Source of the DNA: Sphingobacterium lactis
GTDB lineage: Bacteria; Bacteroidota; Bacteroidia; Sphingobacteriales; Sphingobacteriaceae
NCBI RefSeq assembly: GCF_011046555.1
Contig: NZ_CP049246.1
Coordinates: 434,001 to 498,000 of the forward strand
Length of the DNA: 64,000 bases
Reading direction: 5' to 3'
Shown here: positions 8,928 to 18,185 of the stretch, piece by piece
Layout: each line of letters starts with the position of its first letter
Numbering within the stretch: position 1 is the first letter of the stretch
Program-made: the position numbers and the translations under genes
The notes under the pieces: generated by a model
Told to the model about the DNA's origin: nothing
The model's input: the letters and a program-made list of their open reading frames with translations, nothing else
Database searches by the model: none

Positions 8928-9590
8928 ATGAGAAAGAGTTGGTGGAAAATCTTGGCGGTAGTGATGATCGCCAGTACGATAGTAGCCGGACTATTGGGTC
9001 CTGTCCCGGTATTACCCATTTTAAATGAAACAATCCGAAACGTCTATTTCCATGTCCCGATGTGGTTTGCGATGGTATTCCTATACTTAATTTCGGTCAT
9101 CTATAGCATCAAGTACCTCAATTCGGGAAATCGCAATTACGATTTGATGGCCGTTGAGGCCGTCAATGTGGGCATCCTATTCTGCGCGTGCGGTCTGATG
9201 ACGGGTATGTTATGGGCCAATATCACTTGGGGTGAACCATGGCCGAATGACCCTAAGCTCAATGGTTCCGCCATTGCGACCTTGATGTACCTGGCCTACC
9301 TGGTCCTACGCAATGCCCTGGAAGAAGAACAGAAGCGTGCAAAGATCTCTGCGATCTACAATATCTTCGCATTCCCGATTATGGTCGTTTTGTTGTATAT
9401 CCTGCCAAAGATGACAGATTCCCTACACCCAGGAAGTGGAGGTAACTCAACCTTCGGTGATCTGGATATGGACAACTACATGCGTCCTGTATTTTATACT
9501 GCAGTAATCGGCTGGATCCTAATCGGTTCTTGGATCATGACACTGCGTTACCGCGTTCGTTTAATTGAAGACAAAAAGAACAGTTTTTAA
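8928..9590 (+). CDS. ccmC: Haem exporter/cytochrome c biogenesis protein CcmC
   Basis: CcmC presents haem to CcmE at the periplasmic face of the inner membrane. The start is set at the ATG at 8928 (MRKSWWK), because the upstream in-frame codons overlap the end of ccmB and encode no extra helix typical of the family. The 220 residues hold six helices and the tryptophan-rich haem-handling motif WGEPWPNDPKL, plus the histidine in YFHVPMWF. It sits between ccmB and the ccmD-like gene in one operon. Confidence 0.93.
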   Translation: MRKSWWKILAVVMIASTIVAGLLGPVPVLPILNETIRNVYFHVPMWFAMVFLYLISVIYSIKYLNSGNRNYDLMAVEAVNVGILFCACGLMTGMLWANITWGEPWPNDPKLNGSAIATLMYLAYLVLRNALEEEQKRAKISAIYNIFAFPIMVVLLYILPKMTDSLHPGSGGNSTFGDLDMDNYMRPVFYTAVIGWILIGSWIMTLRYRVRLIEDKKNSF

Positions 9591-9591
9591 C

Positions 9592-9798
9592 ATGAAAAAT
9601 ATCCTATATACAATCGCTGCCTTACTGATGTTCTGCAACCAGAGCTTCGCACAGGGCAAAGTGGAAATGGCTGATGGTCTACGCGCCGAAGGAAAGATTT
9701 ATGTCGTTGTGCTGGTGATGCTGGTGATTTTCTCGGCCGTTGCCACCTACCTTTTTATCCTTGACCGCAAGGTTTCGAAATTAGAAAAAGACAGATAA
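9592..9798 (+). CDS. ccmD: CcmD-like small membrane protein
   Basis: A 68-residue protein with a signal-like N-terminal helix (ending near SFAQ) and a second membrane helix at about residues 36-58, followed by a basic cytoplasmic tail. Position one base after the ccmC stop and size fit CcmD, which stabilises the CcmABC complex. The start is the ATG at 9592; an earlier in-frame codon lies inside ccmC. Confidence 0.8.
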   Translation: MKNILYTIAALLMFCNQSFAQGKVEMADGLRAEGKIYVVVLVMLVIFSAVATYLFILDRKVSKLEKDR

Positions 9799-9819
9799 GC
9801 CCTAAGTACATTTTTTGAT

Positions 9820-10803
9820 ATGATCATTAACCAACACCGTACGCTATCAGGATTGAACATTTTCCTTGTTACGCTTGTTGGTACCATATTATGTCTGGGT
9901 GTATATCTTCACCTGCCGGATAAATTGACCCCCGTATTGGTGGAACCCGGTCTGAACAGACTGTTGGGTCTCCATATCGGTGAGGATCTCAATCCACAGC
10001 TGAACGTAATTATTACCCTATTGCTGACCCTATTTCAGGCATTTTACCTCAATAGGGTTGTCAACCATTACAATCTTTTGGGGAAACCCAGCTTCCTGAC
10101 CTCCCTCATGTTCATGACCTTGGTCAGCTTGTTCATCCCATTCCTGGTCCTTTCTCCTACGCTGATCTGTAATTTCATTACCATCTGGATGTTGCAGAAA
10201 CTCTTCAACATCTATAAGCATGTGGACGTGAAGGGCACCATGTTCGACTTGGGCTTGATCGTGGCGTTGGGAAGTCTGATCTATTTCCCATTTATCGTGA
10301 TGTTGCTGCTTATCTGGGGAAGCTTGATCATCTTCCGTCCCTTCGATTGGCGGGAATGGTTTACCCCGCTATTGGGTGTGATAACTATCTACTTCCTACT
10401 GGCAGTAGCCTATTTCTGGTTGGAACGGATGGATGAATTCTATCAGATTTTCATTCCATTCACGTATAACCTGCCCACACGTTTGGACATGGACATGAAT
10501 GATTATTTCGTGCTCATCCCGATTGTCATATCCTTGGGAGGCTTTCTGTTCATCCTAAAAGACAACTTCTTTAAAAGTGTGGTGCAGATCAGAAAGAGCT
10601 TTCAATTGCTGTTCATCATGTTGGTGCTCATCTTCGGTTCATTCTATCTGAATGCAGAACGGTCCATCAACCATTTCCTGCTGGCCGTTCCTCCCCTGTC
10701 CATCTACTTGGCATATTTCTTCACCCATGCCAAAATGAAATGGTTCTACGAAACACTTTATGTGGTCATTTTACTGACGATAATCTACTTTCAATTTTTC
10801 TAA
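9820..10803 (+). CDS. DUF6427-type multi-helix membrane protein
   Basis: A 327-residue inner-membrane protein with about nine to ten predicted helices and few polar loops. It matches the Bacteroidota DUF6427 family (sometimes mis-labelled as a beta-carotene oxygenase). No catalytic motif is evident. It follows ccmD by 21 nt, so it may be expressed with the cytochrome c maturation genes, but a role there is only suggested by position. Confidence 0.75.
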   Translation: MIINQHRTLSGLNIFLVTLVGTILCLGVYLHLPDKLTPVLVEPGLNRLLGLHIGEDLNPQLNVIITLLLTLFQAFYLNRVVNHYNLLGKPSFLTSLMFMTLVSLFIPFLVLSPTLICNFITIWMLQKLFNIYKHVDVKGTMFDLGLIVALGSLIYFPFIVMLLLIWGSLIIFRPFDWREWFTPLLGVITIYFLLAVAYFWLERMDEFYQIFIPFTYNLPTRLDMDMNDYFVLIPIVISLGGFLFILKDNFFKSVVQIRKSFQLLFIMLVLIFGSFYLNAERSINHFLLAVPPLSIYLAYFFTHAKMKWFYETLYVVILLTIIYFQFF

Positions 10804-10869
10804 CCTACTGAGCGGTAACCGTTTAACCTTTTTTAACAAACAAAAAGCCGTTGATATTTAAAAAATAGA

Positions 10870-10877
10870 TAGTTTTG
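10870..10877 (+). promoter_or_regulatory. Predicted -7 box for the OMP-lptC unit
   Basis: TAGTTTTG matches TAnnTTTG exactly; a TTG at 10851-10853 lies slightly closer than usual. It implies a leader of about 75 nt before the ATG at 10958. Confidence 0.45.
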
Positions 10878-10957
10878 TAGCAAAAATTCAGGTATTTACA
10901 GCCATCACTGCAGCATTAACCTGATCATGAATGCGCAAAGCAAATTATGAATAGCTG

Positions 10958-12325
10958 ATGGCCGATGAATCATTTAAAATATTGAAACAGTTGAAAATAT
11001 TTAGCTCAAATACATCCTTACTGAAATTATTAGGCATCGGAGCCGTTTTATTATTCAGTCAGAATTCCTTCGCGCAATCCTCGACCTCACATTCACCTTA
11101 TTCACAATTTGGTCTAGGCCAGATGCGTGGGGATCAAATACCTCAATTGCGCGGTATGGGCGGTATTTCAACCGGAGTTCGCTACCAAGGTGGGCTTCCG
11201 ATTCTGAACATTTCCAACCCTGCATCGTATTCGGCATTCAACCGGACGATCTTGGATGCCGGTCTTTACGGCAATATTACCCAATTGGAAAAGGGATCCA
11301 GCGTAGGAAATACAGCAGATTTCGCATTCAGCCATTTCGCATTCGGATTTTCCCTGAATAAGCAGAATGGCCCGAAACTGGGTGGTCTATCCTTCGGATT
11401 GATGCCTTATTCGGATGTCGGCTATACCGTATCTGCAGACCGCGATATCAACAATACCCCGTATAAAACAAGCCTAATCGGTGAAGGAGGATTGAATAAA
11501 GCCTATGTGGGCTGGGGAGTTTCTCCATTCAAGAACTTCAGCATTGGGGCAAACGTAGGCTTCCTGTTCGGAAACCTGTACGACAAGTCCATTATCGAAT
11601 ATCCAGCAGGATATGGTTATTACAACACCTCCAAAACGGATACGCGTCGTGTTACCGGTGTAGTTTATGACTACGGTGCGCAATACTTCTTGCCCCTTGG
11701 AAACCGCATGAACCTGACTGTAGGTTATTCCGGTTCCTTGAACAATTCCGTTCGCAGCAGGGTAACCTCTTTGGTAACCCGTACACAGACCGACCTATCC
11801 GGTGCCGTAACGGAGCAAGTGCCAATTGATACATCATCGAACGATGAACTTTCCAACCGTAAGATCAACCTTCCGTTGAAACATAGCGTAGGATTCACCT
11901 TGAGCAAAGGCGTAAACTGGTCCGTTGGTGCAGACTTTAAGTATGCTGACTGGACCAACTATCAAGTTCGACAAGGTGAGGACAAATTGGGCAAGAACTT
12001 AGGTTTTGCCGTTGGTGGACAGATCAAACCAGATCCGACTTCCATGAACTACCTGAAAGTAATCGATTACCGCCTTGGATTCCGTTACAACAAAACGCAC
12101 ATGACGGTGAACGAGCAACGCATCAACGATATGGCAGTGACCGTTGGATTGGGTCTTCCATTACCGGAAACAGGTTTTGGACGGACATTCTCGAACGTCA
12201 ACATCTCTGCGGAATTCGGTCAGCAAGGTACGATGAACCACAACCTGGTCAGGGAACGATATATTAACTTACATTTCGGATTCACCATCAATGATGCATG
12301 GTTTATCAGAAGAAGTTACGATTAA
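10958..12325 (+). CDS. Outer-membrane protein (FadL/PorV-like barrel)
   Basis: A 455-residue protein with an N-terminal signal peptide ending near SFAQ (residue 40) after a long polar N-region. The rest alternates short beta strands and glycine-aromatic turns (for example YSQFGLGQMRGDQ), as in FadL/PorV-type barrels of Bacteroidota. It lies 3 nt before lptC, so the two are co-transcribed. The cargo is unknown. The ATG at 10958 is the only reasonable start. Confidence 0.8.
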   Translation: MADESFKILKQLKIFSSNTSLLKLLGIGAVLLFSQNSFAQSSTSHSPYSQFGLGQMRGDQIPQLRGMGGISTGVRYQGGLPILNISNPASYSAFNRTILDAGLYGNITQLEKGSSVGNTADFAFSHFAFGFSLNKQNGPKLGGLSFGLMPYSDVGYTVSADRDINNTPYKTSLIGEGGLNKAYVGWGVSPFKNFSIGANVGFLFGNLYDKSIIEYPAGYGYYNTSKTDTRRVTGVVYDYGAQYFLPLGNRMNLTVGYSGSLNNSVRSRVTSLVTRTQTDLSGAVTEQVPIDTSSNDELSNRKINLPLKHSVGFTLSKGVNWSVGADFKYADWTNYQVRQGEDKLGKNLGFAVGGQIKPDPTSMNYLKVIDYRLGFRYNKTHMTVNEQRINDMAVTVGLGLPLPETGFGRTFSNVNISAEFGQQGTMNHNLVRERYINLHFGFTINDAWFIRRSYD

Positions 12326-12328
12326 TAG

Positions 12329-12928
12329 ATGAGTTTGAAAAGATTCAAGATATCACGATTTTTGCCCCTAACATTAGTTTTGCTAGGGGCAATCTTGTCA
12401 ATTGCCTGTGAAAATGACGCCAAGGATATCGACCGCCTGGCAAATATCAAGGCGGAAGAGGCTGTTGATATCTCTAAGGATGTGACGGTGGTCTACAGCG
12501 ATTCGGCACAGGTGAAAGCTGAGCTGAAAGCTCCCGAGATGCGTGTGTATCATGACAGTACCGGTAGCTATGAATTCAAGAAAGGTGTGCAGATCATCTT
12601 TTTCGATGAATTTGCGAAGGAAATGCAGCGCATTACGTCAAAGTATGCCATCCAGCGTACCGAGAGCGGTATTACGGAGTTCCGCAACGATGTGGTGATT
12701 ACCAAGGTGGATGGAACGGTCATCAAAACGGAGGAGCTGATCTACGACGAAAACCAGAAGAAGTACTACGGTAGTCAGCCCATTACCGCTGAATACAACG
12801 ACGGAAGGACGTCTGCGCAGGGAACTTCCTTCACATCGGATGCCAACTTCAATGATATCCGATTCACCAACGGCACCGCGATTCACTTCCCGACCACAGA
12901 CTCCCAATTGCCAGGATTTGGAAACTAA
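12329..12928 (+). CDS. lptC: LPS export periplasmic protein LptC
   Basis: LptC is the periplasmic link that takes lipopolysaccharide from the LptBFG transporter to LptA. The 199-residue protein has an N-terminal hydrophobic segment with a lipobox-like LSIAC, so it may be lipid-anchored at about Cys27 instead of having the uncleaved helix of enterobacterial LptC. The body is rich in beta strands as expected for the OstA-like jellyroll fold. It sits between the outer-membrane protein and the PpiD chaperone genes. Confidence 0.82.
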   Translation: MSLKRFKISRFLPLTLVLLGAILSIACENDAKDIDRLANIKAEEAVDISKDVTVVYSDSAQVKAELKAPEMRVYHDSTGSYEFKKGVQIIFFDEFAKEMQRITSKYAIQRTESGITEFRNDVVITKVDGTVIKTEELIYDENQKKYYGSQPITAEYNDGRTSAQGTSFTSDANFNDIRFTNGTAIHFPTTDSQLPGFGN

Positions 12929-13081
12929 CAAAGGCAGAGCTTTTTAGCCCTGTAAAATTTACAGTGTGCATGAAAGAAAATTTTACTCTTTTTTTCATAA
13001 AAATTGTATCTTGCGCCTTGTTTTAAAGAAACGACAATTAAGTAACTAAAAATTAGCAAAAAATAAAATACAGAATACATT

Positions 13082-15181
13082 ATGGGATTAATGACCTATT
13101 TGCGGAACAAAGCGGGACTAGTAATTTTCGTGATTGGTTTAGCAATCGTTGCCTTCTTATTAGGGGATGCAATCAACGTGGGAAAACCATTTTGGCAGAG
13201 CAGCCAGAATGAGGTGGGTAGCGTAAATGGTGAAGGTATAGACTACCAACTGTTCAATGCACAGGTAGACCAAGCCAATGCCATGTACCAGCAGCAAATG
13301 GGTGGTGCTTCCAATCCGCAGATGCGCAACTTCGCCGTTCAACAGGTGTGGAATCAATTCTTGACCCAAAACCTCTTGAACCAAGAGATGGAGAAAATCG
13401 GAATTGAAGTAGGCAAGGATGAATTGAACAGCTTATTGTTCGGAAACAATCCTTCCCCACAGATTCTACAATCCTTCGGGAACCCTCAGACAGGACAGGT
13501 GGACAAAAATTACCTGAACCAGGTAATTGAGCAAGCAAAAACCAACCCTCAGGTAAAACAGGAATGGGAAATGTTGCTGCAGAATATCAAGAACGAACGT
13601 TTAAATCAAAAATACACAACGTTAATCAACAACAGTGTCTATACGACTTCCTTGGAAGCAGAATATGATTACAATGCACGTCAGAAACTGTCAAACTTCA
13701 AATACGTAATGTTGGATTATGCATCAGTGAATGATTCACAGATCAAATTGACAGATGCTGATTACAAAGAATATTACGATAAAAACAAGAAAGCCTTCAA
13801 AAACCCTGAAGAAACACGTACGTTGGAGTATGTTCTTTTTGATGCGAAACCAAATGCAGCGGATTCCGCTTTGGTACTTGGCGAAATGCAGAAATTGAAA
13901 ACGGAACTGCAGGCTTCTACCAGTGACTCGGTTTTCGTAACGACACATGCGGACAACAGACTTCCAGTTCGTTATTATACCAAAGGACAATTGAGCCCAG
14001 CTTTGGACTCTGTAGTTTTCAAAACTGCACCAGGCACGGTAGTAGGTCCATTCCTTTCCGACAACGCATACGAGATCGCGAAAGTTATCGCGGTTAAGAA
14101 CAGCCCTGACTCCGTAAACATCAGCTCCATTGTGATCAATCCAATGGCAGAAGGTGGTATGGATAAAGCCATGGTGAAAGCAGATTCCATTAAAAACTTG
14201 ATTACCGGAGGTGCTAACTTTGCTGCCTTGGCAGTAGAATTCAGCGCTGATCCGAACAGCAAGAACAATGGCGGTGAAATGGGCACATTTACCCGCGGCA
14301 TGATTCCTGAATTGGAAGAAGTGATGTTCGACGGTACAGCTGGTGATGTAAAAGTTGTCCCTACGAACAACGCTGTTCATATCATCAAGATCAACAGACA
14401 GATCGGTAACTCACAGATTGCGAAATTGGCGATCGTGGATAAATCCATCAACTCGGGCAAAGAAACTACAGATGCCGCTTATGCAAAAGCGAACAGTTTC
14501 TTCACTGCCGTGAATAAAGACAACTTTAATGATATCGCTAAGCAACAAAACGTAACGGTTAACAAAAACGACCGCACCTTGGCCATGGATAATATGCTAG
14601 GTGGCGTTGAAGTTCCTCGCGACATGGTACGTTGGGCTTTCGAAGCAGAAAACGGCGAAGTGAGCGATAAAGTTTACGAAACGAACGACAACTTCATCGT
14701 TGCACGTGTTACAAACATCCAACCAAAAGGACAGCAACCTTTGGAATCTGTAAAATCGAATATCGAGCCTTTGGTTAAGAACATGGTGAAAGCACGTATG
14801 TTGAAAGAGAAGATGAACAATGCCTTGAACGGTGCCGGTTCTATTGAGCAGGTAGCGCAGAAATTGGGCAAGAATGTACAGACGGTAGAGAATGTCGTGC
14901 TTGCTAACCCAGTTATTCCGGGTATCGCGGTGGAAAACGCAGTCGTAGGTACTGTATTCGGTCTTCAGCCGAACAAGCCATCCAAATCCATTGAAGGTAA
15001 ACAAGGCGTATATGCAGTTCAAGTAACGGGATTTGTAAATCCTAAAGCTTTAGCTGGTGATGAGTTAGCTGCACAGCAAAAGCAGATCTCAGAAGCCAAG
15101 TCACAACGTTCATGGGGGACTATCCTAAAAGCATTACAGGACAATGCGAAGATTGTTGACAATCGCATTAAGTTCTTTTAA
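13082..15181 (+). CDS. PpiD-type peptidyl-prolyl isomerase / periplasmic chaperone
   Basis: A 699-residue protein with one N-terminal membrane anchor (about residues 13-30), a SurA/PpiD chaperone domain, a parvulin rotamase domain at about 335-440 (NGGEMGTFTRG is the rotamase signature) and a second C-terminal chaperone-like half. It would face the periplasm and help outer-membrane proteins fold, which fits its position after an outer-membrane protein gene and lptC. The rho-independent terminator at 15203 closes the unit. Confidence 0.92.
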   Translation: MGLMTYLRNKAGLVIFVIGLAIVAFLLGDAINVGKPFWQSSQNEVGSVNGEGIDYQLFNAQVDQANAMYQQQMGGASNPQMRNFAVQQVWNQFLTQNLLNQEMEKIGIEVGKDELNSLLFGNNPSPQILQSFGNPQTGQVDKNYLNQVIEQAKTNPQVKQEWEMLLQNIKNERLNQKYTTLINNSVYTTSLEAEYDYNARQKLSNFKYVMLDYASVNDSQIKLTDADYKEYYDKNKKAFKNPEETRTLEYVLFDAKPNAADSALVLGEMQKLKTELQASTSDSVFVTTHADNRLPVRYYTKGQLSPALDSVVFKTAPGTVVGPFLSDNAYEIAKVIAVKNSPDSVNISSIVINPMAEGGMDKAMVKADSIKNLITGGANFAALAVEFSADPNSKNNGGEMGTFTRGMIPELEEVMFDGTAGDVKVVPTNNAVHIIKINRQIGNSQIAKLAIVDKSINSGKETTDAAYAKANSFFTAVNKDNFNDIAKQQNVTVNKNDRTLAMDNMLGGVEVPRDMVRWAFEAENGEVSDKVYETNDNFIVARVTNIQPKGQQPLESVKSNIEPLVKNMVKARMLKEKMNNALNGAGSIEQVAQKLGKNVQTVENVVLANPVIPGIAVENAVVGTVFGLQPNKPSKSIEGKQGVYAVQVTGFVNPKALAGDELAAQQKQISEAKSQRSWGTILKALQDNAKIVDNRIKFF

Positions 15182-15202
15182 CATTTAAATAATTAAATTT
15201 GC

Positions 15203-15236
15203 AGCTGGGTGACATGAAGTTACCCAGCTTTTTTTA
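15203..15236 (+). terminator. Terminator after the PpiD gene
   Basis: Arms AGCTGGGT (15203-15210) and ACCCAGCT (15222-15229) are perfectly complementary and are followed by a run of T. Confidence 0.85.
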
Positions 15237-15247
15237 TTTTTATGCAT

Positions 15248-15763
15248 ATGGAAATTCAAGAAACAATCATCAATAAGGTCGCTCAAAGTGGTTTAATTAC
15301 CATTGATCTTGCCGATCATGCACCCAAGGCACCTATTGAAATCTATGATATCAAGGACAACCTATTCCATGGCTTGATCTTAAAGGAAAAGGATTTCCGC
15401 GAATTCATCAAGAATCACGACTGGACACAATATAAGGACAAACATATCGGCATCATCTGTTCCACCGATGCGATCGTTCCTACTTGGGCATACATGCTAC
15501 TGGCAACCAAGCTGGAGAATATTGCGCTATCCATTCATTTCGGAGATGAAGAGTATGTCCGCAAGGTCCTGTTCGATCACGCACTTGCAACTTTTGACTA
15601 CAGCCAATATGTGGACCAACGGATCGTGATCAAGGGTTGTGGAGATATTCCCGTTCCGGAGTCAGCCTTCGTAACCTTTACGGCCCAATTGAGTAAGGTT
15701 GCCAAAAGTATTATGTACGGCGAGCCCTGCTCCACCGTGCCTGTCTTCAAGAGAAAGTCTTAA
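15248..15763 (+). CDS. DUF2480 family protein
   Basis: A 171-residue soluble protein recognised as the Bacteroidota DUF2480 family from its N-terminal MEIQETIINKVAQSG and the central WAYMLLATKL segment. No catalytic motif or function is known. Two ATGs (15242 and 15248) are in frame; the second is chosen because the protein then begins as its relatives do. It follows the PpiD terminator closely, so its promoter must overlap that hairpin or transcription must read through. Confidence 0.8.
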   Translation: MEIQETIINKVAQSGLITIDLADHAPKAPIEIYDIKDNLFHGLILKEKDFREFIKNHDWTQYKDKHIGIICSTDAIVPTWAYMLLATKLENIALSIHFGDEEYVRKVLFDHALATFDYSQYVDQRIVIKGCGDIPVPESAFVTFTAQLSKVAKSIMYGEPCSTVPVFKRKS

Positions 15764-15793
15764 ACTATAGTCCCCAATTCTGGTCAAAAGTAT

Positions 15794-16585
15794 ATGAAAA
15801 GATTATTACTATTTATCCCGATCTGTGTTTTGCTGATCGGTTCATCCTTCGCGCAGACCCTTCCGTATTTGAAAGAACCGACCTATCAAGTTGGGGAAGT
15901 ATTGAAATATAAACTGCGCTACGGTATTATTTCCGCAGCAACAGGAACTCTTTCCGTGGAGAAGTCCAAACATAGCTTTGGCGTGAAAAACCCCATCCAT
16001 TTAAATGCTTTCGGGCAGACATCGGGTGCTTTTTCAAAATTCTATACGGTAAAGAATCAATACGATTCGTACATCGACCAGGATACGTTCCTACCGATCT
16101 TATATACCGAGAATATTCGCGAGAACAAGTACCGCCGCGTGGAATACGCAACATTTGACCACAAGGCCAGAAAGGTTAATGGCAAGAAAGGTAACTTCTC
16201 GAGTCCTTCGGCACAGACCTTCGACCTGGTTTCGGCCTATTATTTCTCCAGAAATCTGGATTTCTCGAAGTTGAAATCGGGGGAAAAGTTTAAGATCACC
16301 TACTTCCTGAACGATGAAGTGGCTCAACTTGGCGTGGAGTACATCGGGGTGGAAAAGGTAAAAACCGTCCTTGGCGAATTGGAGTGTATCAAGCTCAGTC
16401 CGGAAATTACGCCCGGAAGAATCTTTAAAAAGAGCAGTCGTTTGTATCTTTGGGTCACCAACGATGGTAACCGGATCCCTGTAAAGGCACAGGTGGAGAT
16501 CCTAATCGGATCGGTTACGATGGAATTGGTGAGTGCCGATGGATTGAAATACCCGTTGGGCAAACGCGTAAGTTATTCAAAATAA
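15794..16585 (+). CDS. DUF3108 family exported protein
   Basis: A 263-residue protein with a signal peptide ending at SFAQ (residue 20) and a beta-rich body typical of DUF3108 (ATGTLSVEKSKHSFG near the N-terminus; a LYLWVTNDGNRIPVK strand near the C-terminus). It is periplasmic or outer-membrane associated. The next gene starts 2 nt later, so the two are coupled. Function unknown. Confidence 0.85.
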   Translation: MKRLLLFIPICVLLIGSSFAQTLPYLKEPTYQVGEVLKYKLRYGIISAATGTLSVEKSKHSFGVKNPIHLNAFGQTSGAFSKFYTVKNQYDSYIDQDTFLPILYTENIRENKYRRVEYATFDHKARKVNGKKGNFSSPSAQTFDLVSAYYFSRNLDFSKLKSGEKFKITYFLNDEVAQLGVEYIGVEKVKTVLGELECIKLSPEITPGRIFKKSSRLYLWVTNDGNRIPVKAQVEILIGSVTMELVSADGLKYPLGKRVSYSK

Positions 16586-16587
16586 AA

Positions 16588-17154
16588 ATGATAGAAGTAG
16601 GAAATGTCCTTGTTCATGAAGACATCATCAACAATGACTTTGTGTGTAACCTGAGTAAATGTAAGGGCATCTGCTGTATTGAGGGCGATGCTGGGGCTCC
16701 GTTAACGGAAGCCGAAACCAAGATATTGGAAGAAATCTACCCGAAAGTAAAACCTTACCTGACCGAAGCCGGTATCCAGGCCATTGAAGAGCAGGGCACC
16801 TCGGTCGTTGACGCCGATGGTGACCTGACGACGACCTGCGTCGGTGGCAATAAAGAATGTGCCTATGTGACCTGGGAAAATGGCATCACCAAATGTGGCA
16901 TCGAAAAAGCCTATGAAATGGGGGATGTACAATGGAAGAAACCTATTTCCTGCCACCTCTACCCTATCCGGGCAACCCATTACCCTGAGTTTGACGTACT
17001 GCATTATGACCGTTGGTATATCTGTAAAGATGCCTGTTCTTTTGGGCAGGAACTCAAAATCCCGGTCTACAAATTCCTAAAAGATCCGCTCATCCGGGAA
17101 TATGGTGAAGAATGGTATGCTCAGCTTGAAAATACCTTAGCTTCTCAAGCATAA
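16588..17154 (+). CDS. DUF3109 family cysteine-rich protein
   Basis: A 188-residue cytoplasmic protein with many cysteines: CNLSKCKGICC near residues 20-30, TTCVGGNKEC near 87-96, and further cysteines in ITKCG, ISCH and CKDAC. The pattern resembles the YkgJ type metal or Fe-S binding group, and DUF3109 is the assigned family. It is translated together with the DUF3108 gene (2-nt gap). The function is not known. Confidence 0.85.
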   Translation: MIEVGNVLVHEDIINNDFVCNLSKCKGICCIEGDAGAPLTEAETKILEEIYPKVKPYLTEAGIQAIEEQGTSVVDADGDLTTTCVGGNKECAYVTWENGITKCGIEKAYEMGDVQWKKPISCHLYPIRATHYPEFDVLHYDRWYICKDACSFGQELKIPVYKFLKDPLIREYGEEWYAQLENTLASQA

Positions 17155-17208
17155 TTTTAGTATTTTTATTGGCAATTCAGAGCACACTGATGGTATTAAA
17201 CCATATAC

Positions 17209-18183
17209 ATGTTGACACTAGACGAAATACAACTTCCAATAAAAGAACATCTCAAGCGATTTGAAAAGACCTTTAAGGCCTCGATGCAAAGCTCGGTTCC
17301 CTTATTAGATCGTATCACGCGCTATATTATTAAGCAGAAGGGAAAACAGATGCGGCCGATGTTTGTTTTCTTTTCAGCTGGATTGGTAGGAGGCATCAAG
17401 GAGTCGACCTATCATGGCGCTTCCCTGGTTGAATTGCTCCATACGGCGTCACTCGTGCACGATGATGTGGTGGACAATGCGAACGAAAGAAGAGGATTCT
17501 TCTCCATCAATGCCCTTTGGAAGAACAAGGTGGCAGTCTTGGTGGGGGATTTCCTGTTATCGAAGGGTTTGCTGCTGTCGGTGAAGAATAAGGAATTTGA
17601 GCTGTTACGGATTGTATCCGAAGCCGTAGAAGAGATGAGTGAGGGTGAGCTTCTTCAGATTGAAAAAGCCCGCCATTTGGACATCAAGGAGGAAATCTAT
17701 TACGAGATCATCCGCAAGAAAACAGCGTCGCTGATTGCGTCCTGCTGTGCCTGCGGAGCTTCTTCTGCCGGTGCCGATGCAGAGACCACCGAAAAGCTGC
17801 GCCTATTCGGTGAAAAAGTAGGCATCGCTTTCCAGATTAAGGACGATCTTTTCGATTTCGGACTGGACGATGTGGGAAAACCTGTCGGCAATGACATCAA
17901 GGAAAAGAAAATGACCTTGCCCTTGATCCATGCACTTTCGATTGTGGATAAGAGTCAGAAACGGAAAATCATCAACTTGGTCAAGAACCACAATGAAGAT
18001 CCAAAAAAAGTAGCCGAAGTCATTGCCTTTGTCAAAGCCAATGGCGGCATGGACTACGCAACGGAGCAAATGCTGAAGTATCAGCAGGAAGCTTTTGATA
18101 TCCTCCATAGCATTCCTGGTGGAGGTGAATACAAAACAGGATTGGAACAATTAGTACGCTTTACAACAGAACGAAACAAATAA
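17209..18183 (+). CDS. Polyprenyl synthetase (trans-isoprenyl diphosphate synthase)
   Basis: The enzyme adds isopentenyl diphosphate units to make long-chain polyprenyl diphosphate, probably the menaquinone side chain in this phylum. The first aspartate-rich motif DDVVD is at residues 85-89 and the second DDLFD at 212-216; both are intact, and length (324) is normal. terC follows 2 nt downstream, so the two genes share an mRNA. Chain length cannot be read with confidence. Confidence 0.93.
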   Translation: MLTLDEIQLPIKEHLKRFEKTFKASMQSSVPLLDRITRYIIKQKGKQMRPMFVFFSAGLVGGIKESTYHGASLVELLHTASLVHDDVVDNANERRGFFSINALWKNKVAVLVGDFLLSKGLLLSVKNKEFELLRIVSEAVEEMSEGELLQIEKARHLDIKEEIYYEIIRKKTASLIASCCACGASSAGADAETTEKLRLFGEKVGIAFQIKDDLFDFGLDDVGKPVGNDIKEKKMTLPLIHALSIVDKSQKRKIINLVKNHNEDPKKVAEVIAFVKANGGMDYATEQMLKYQQEAFDILHSIPGGGEYKTGLEQLVRFTTERNK

Positions 18184-18185
18184 CT

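Noticed and set aside
14698..14713. CACGTG-centred parS-like match in the PpiD gene
   Set aside because: Only 12 of 16 matches and fully within a conserved coding region.
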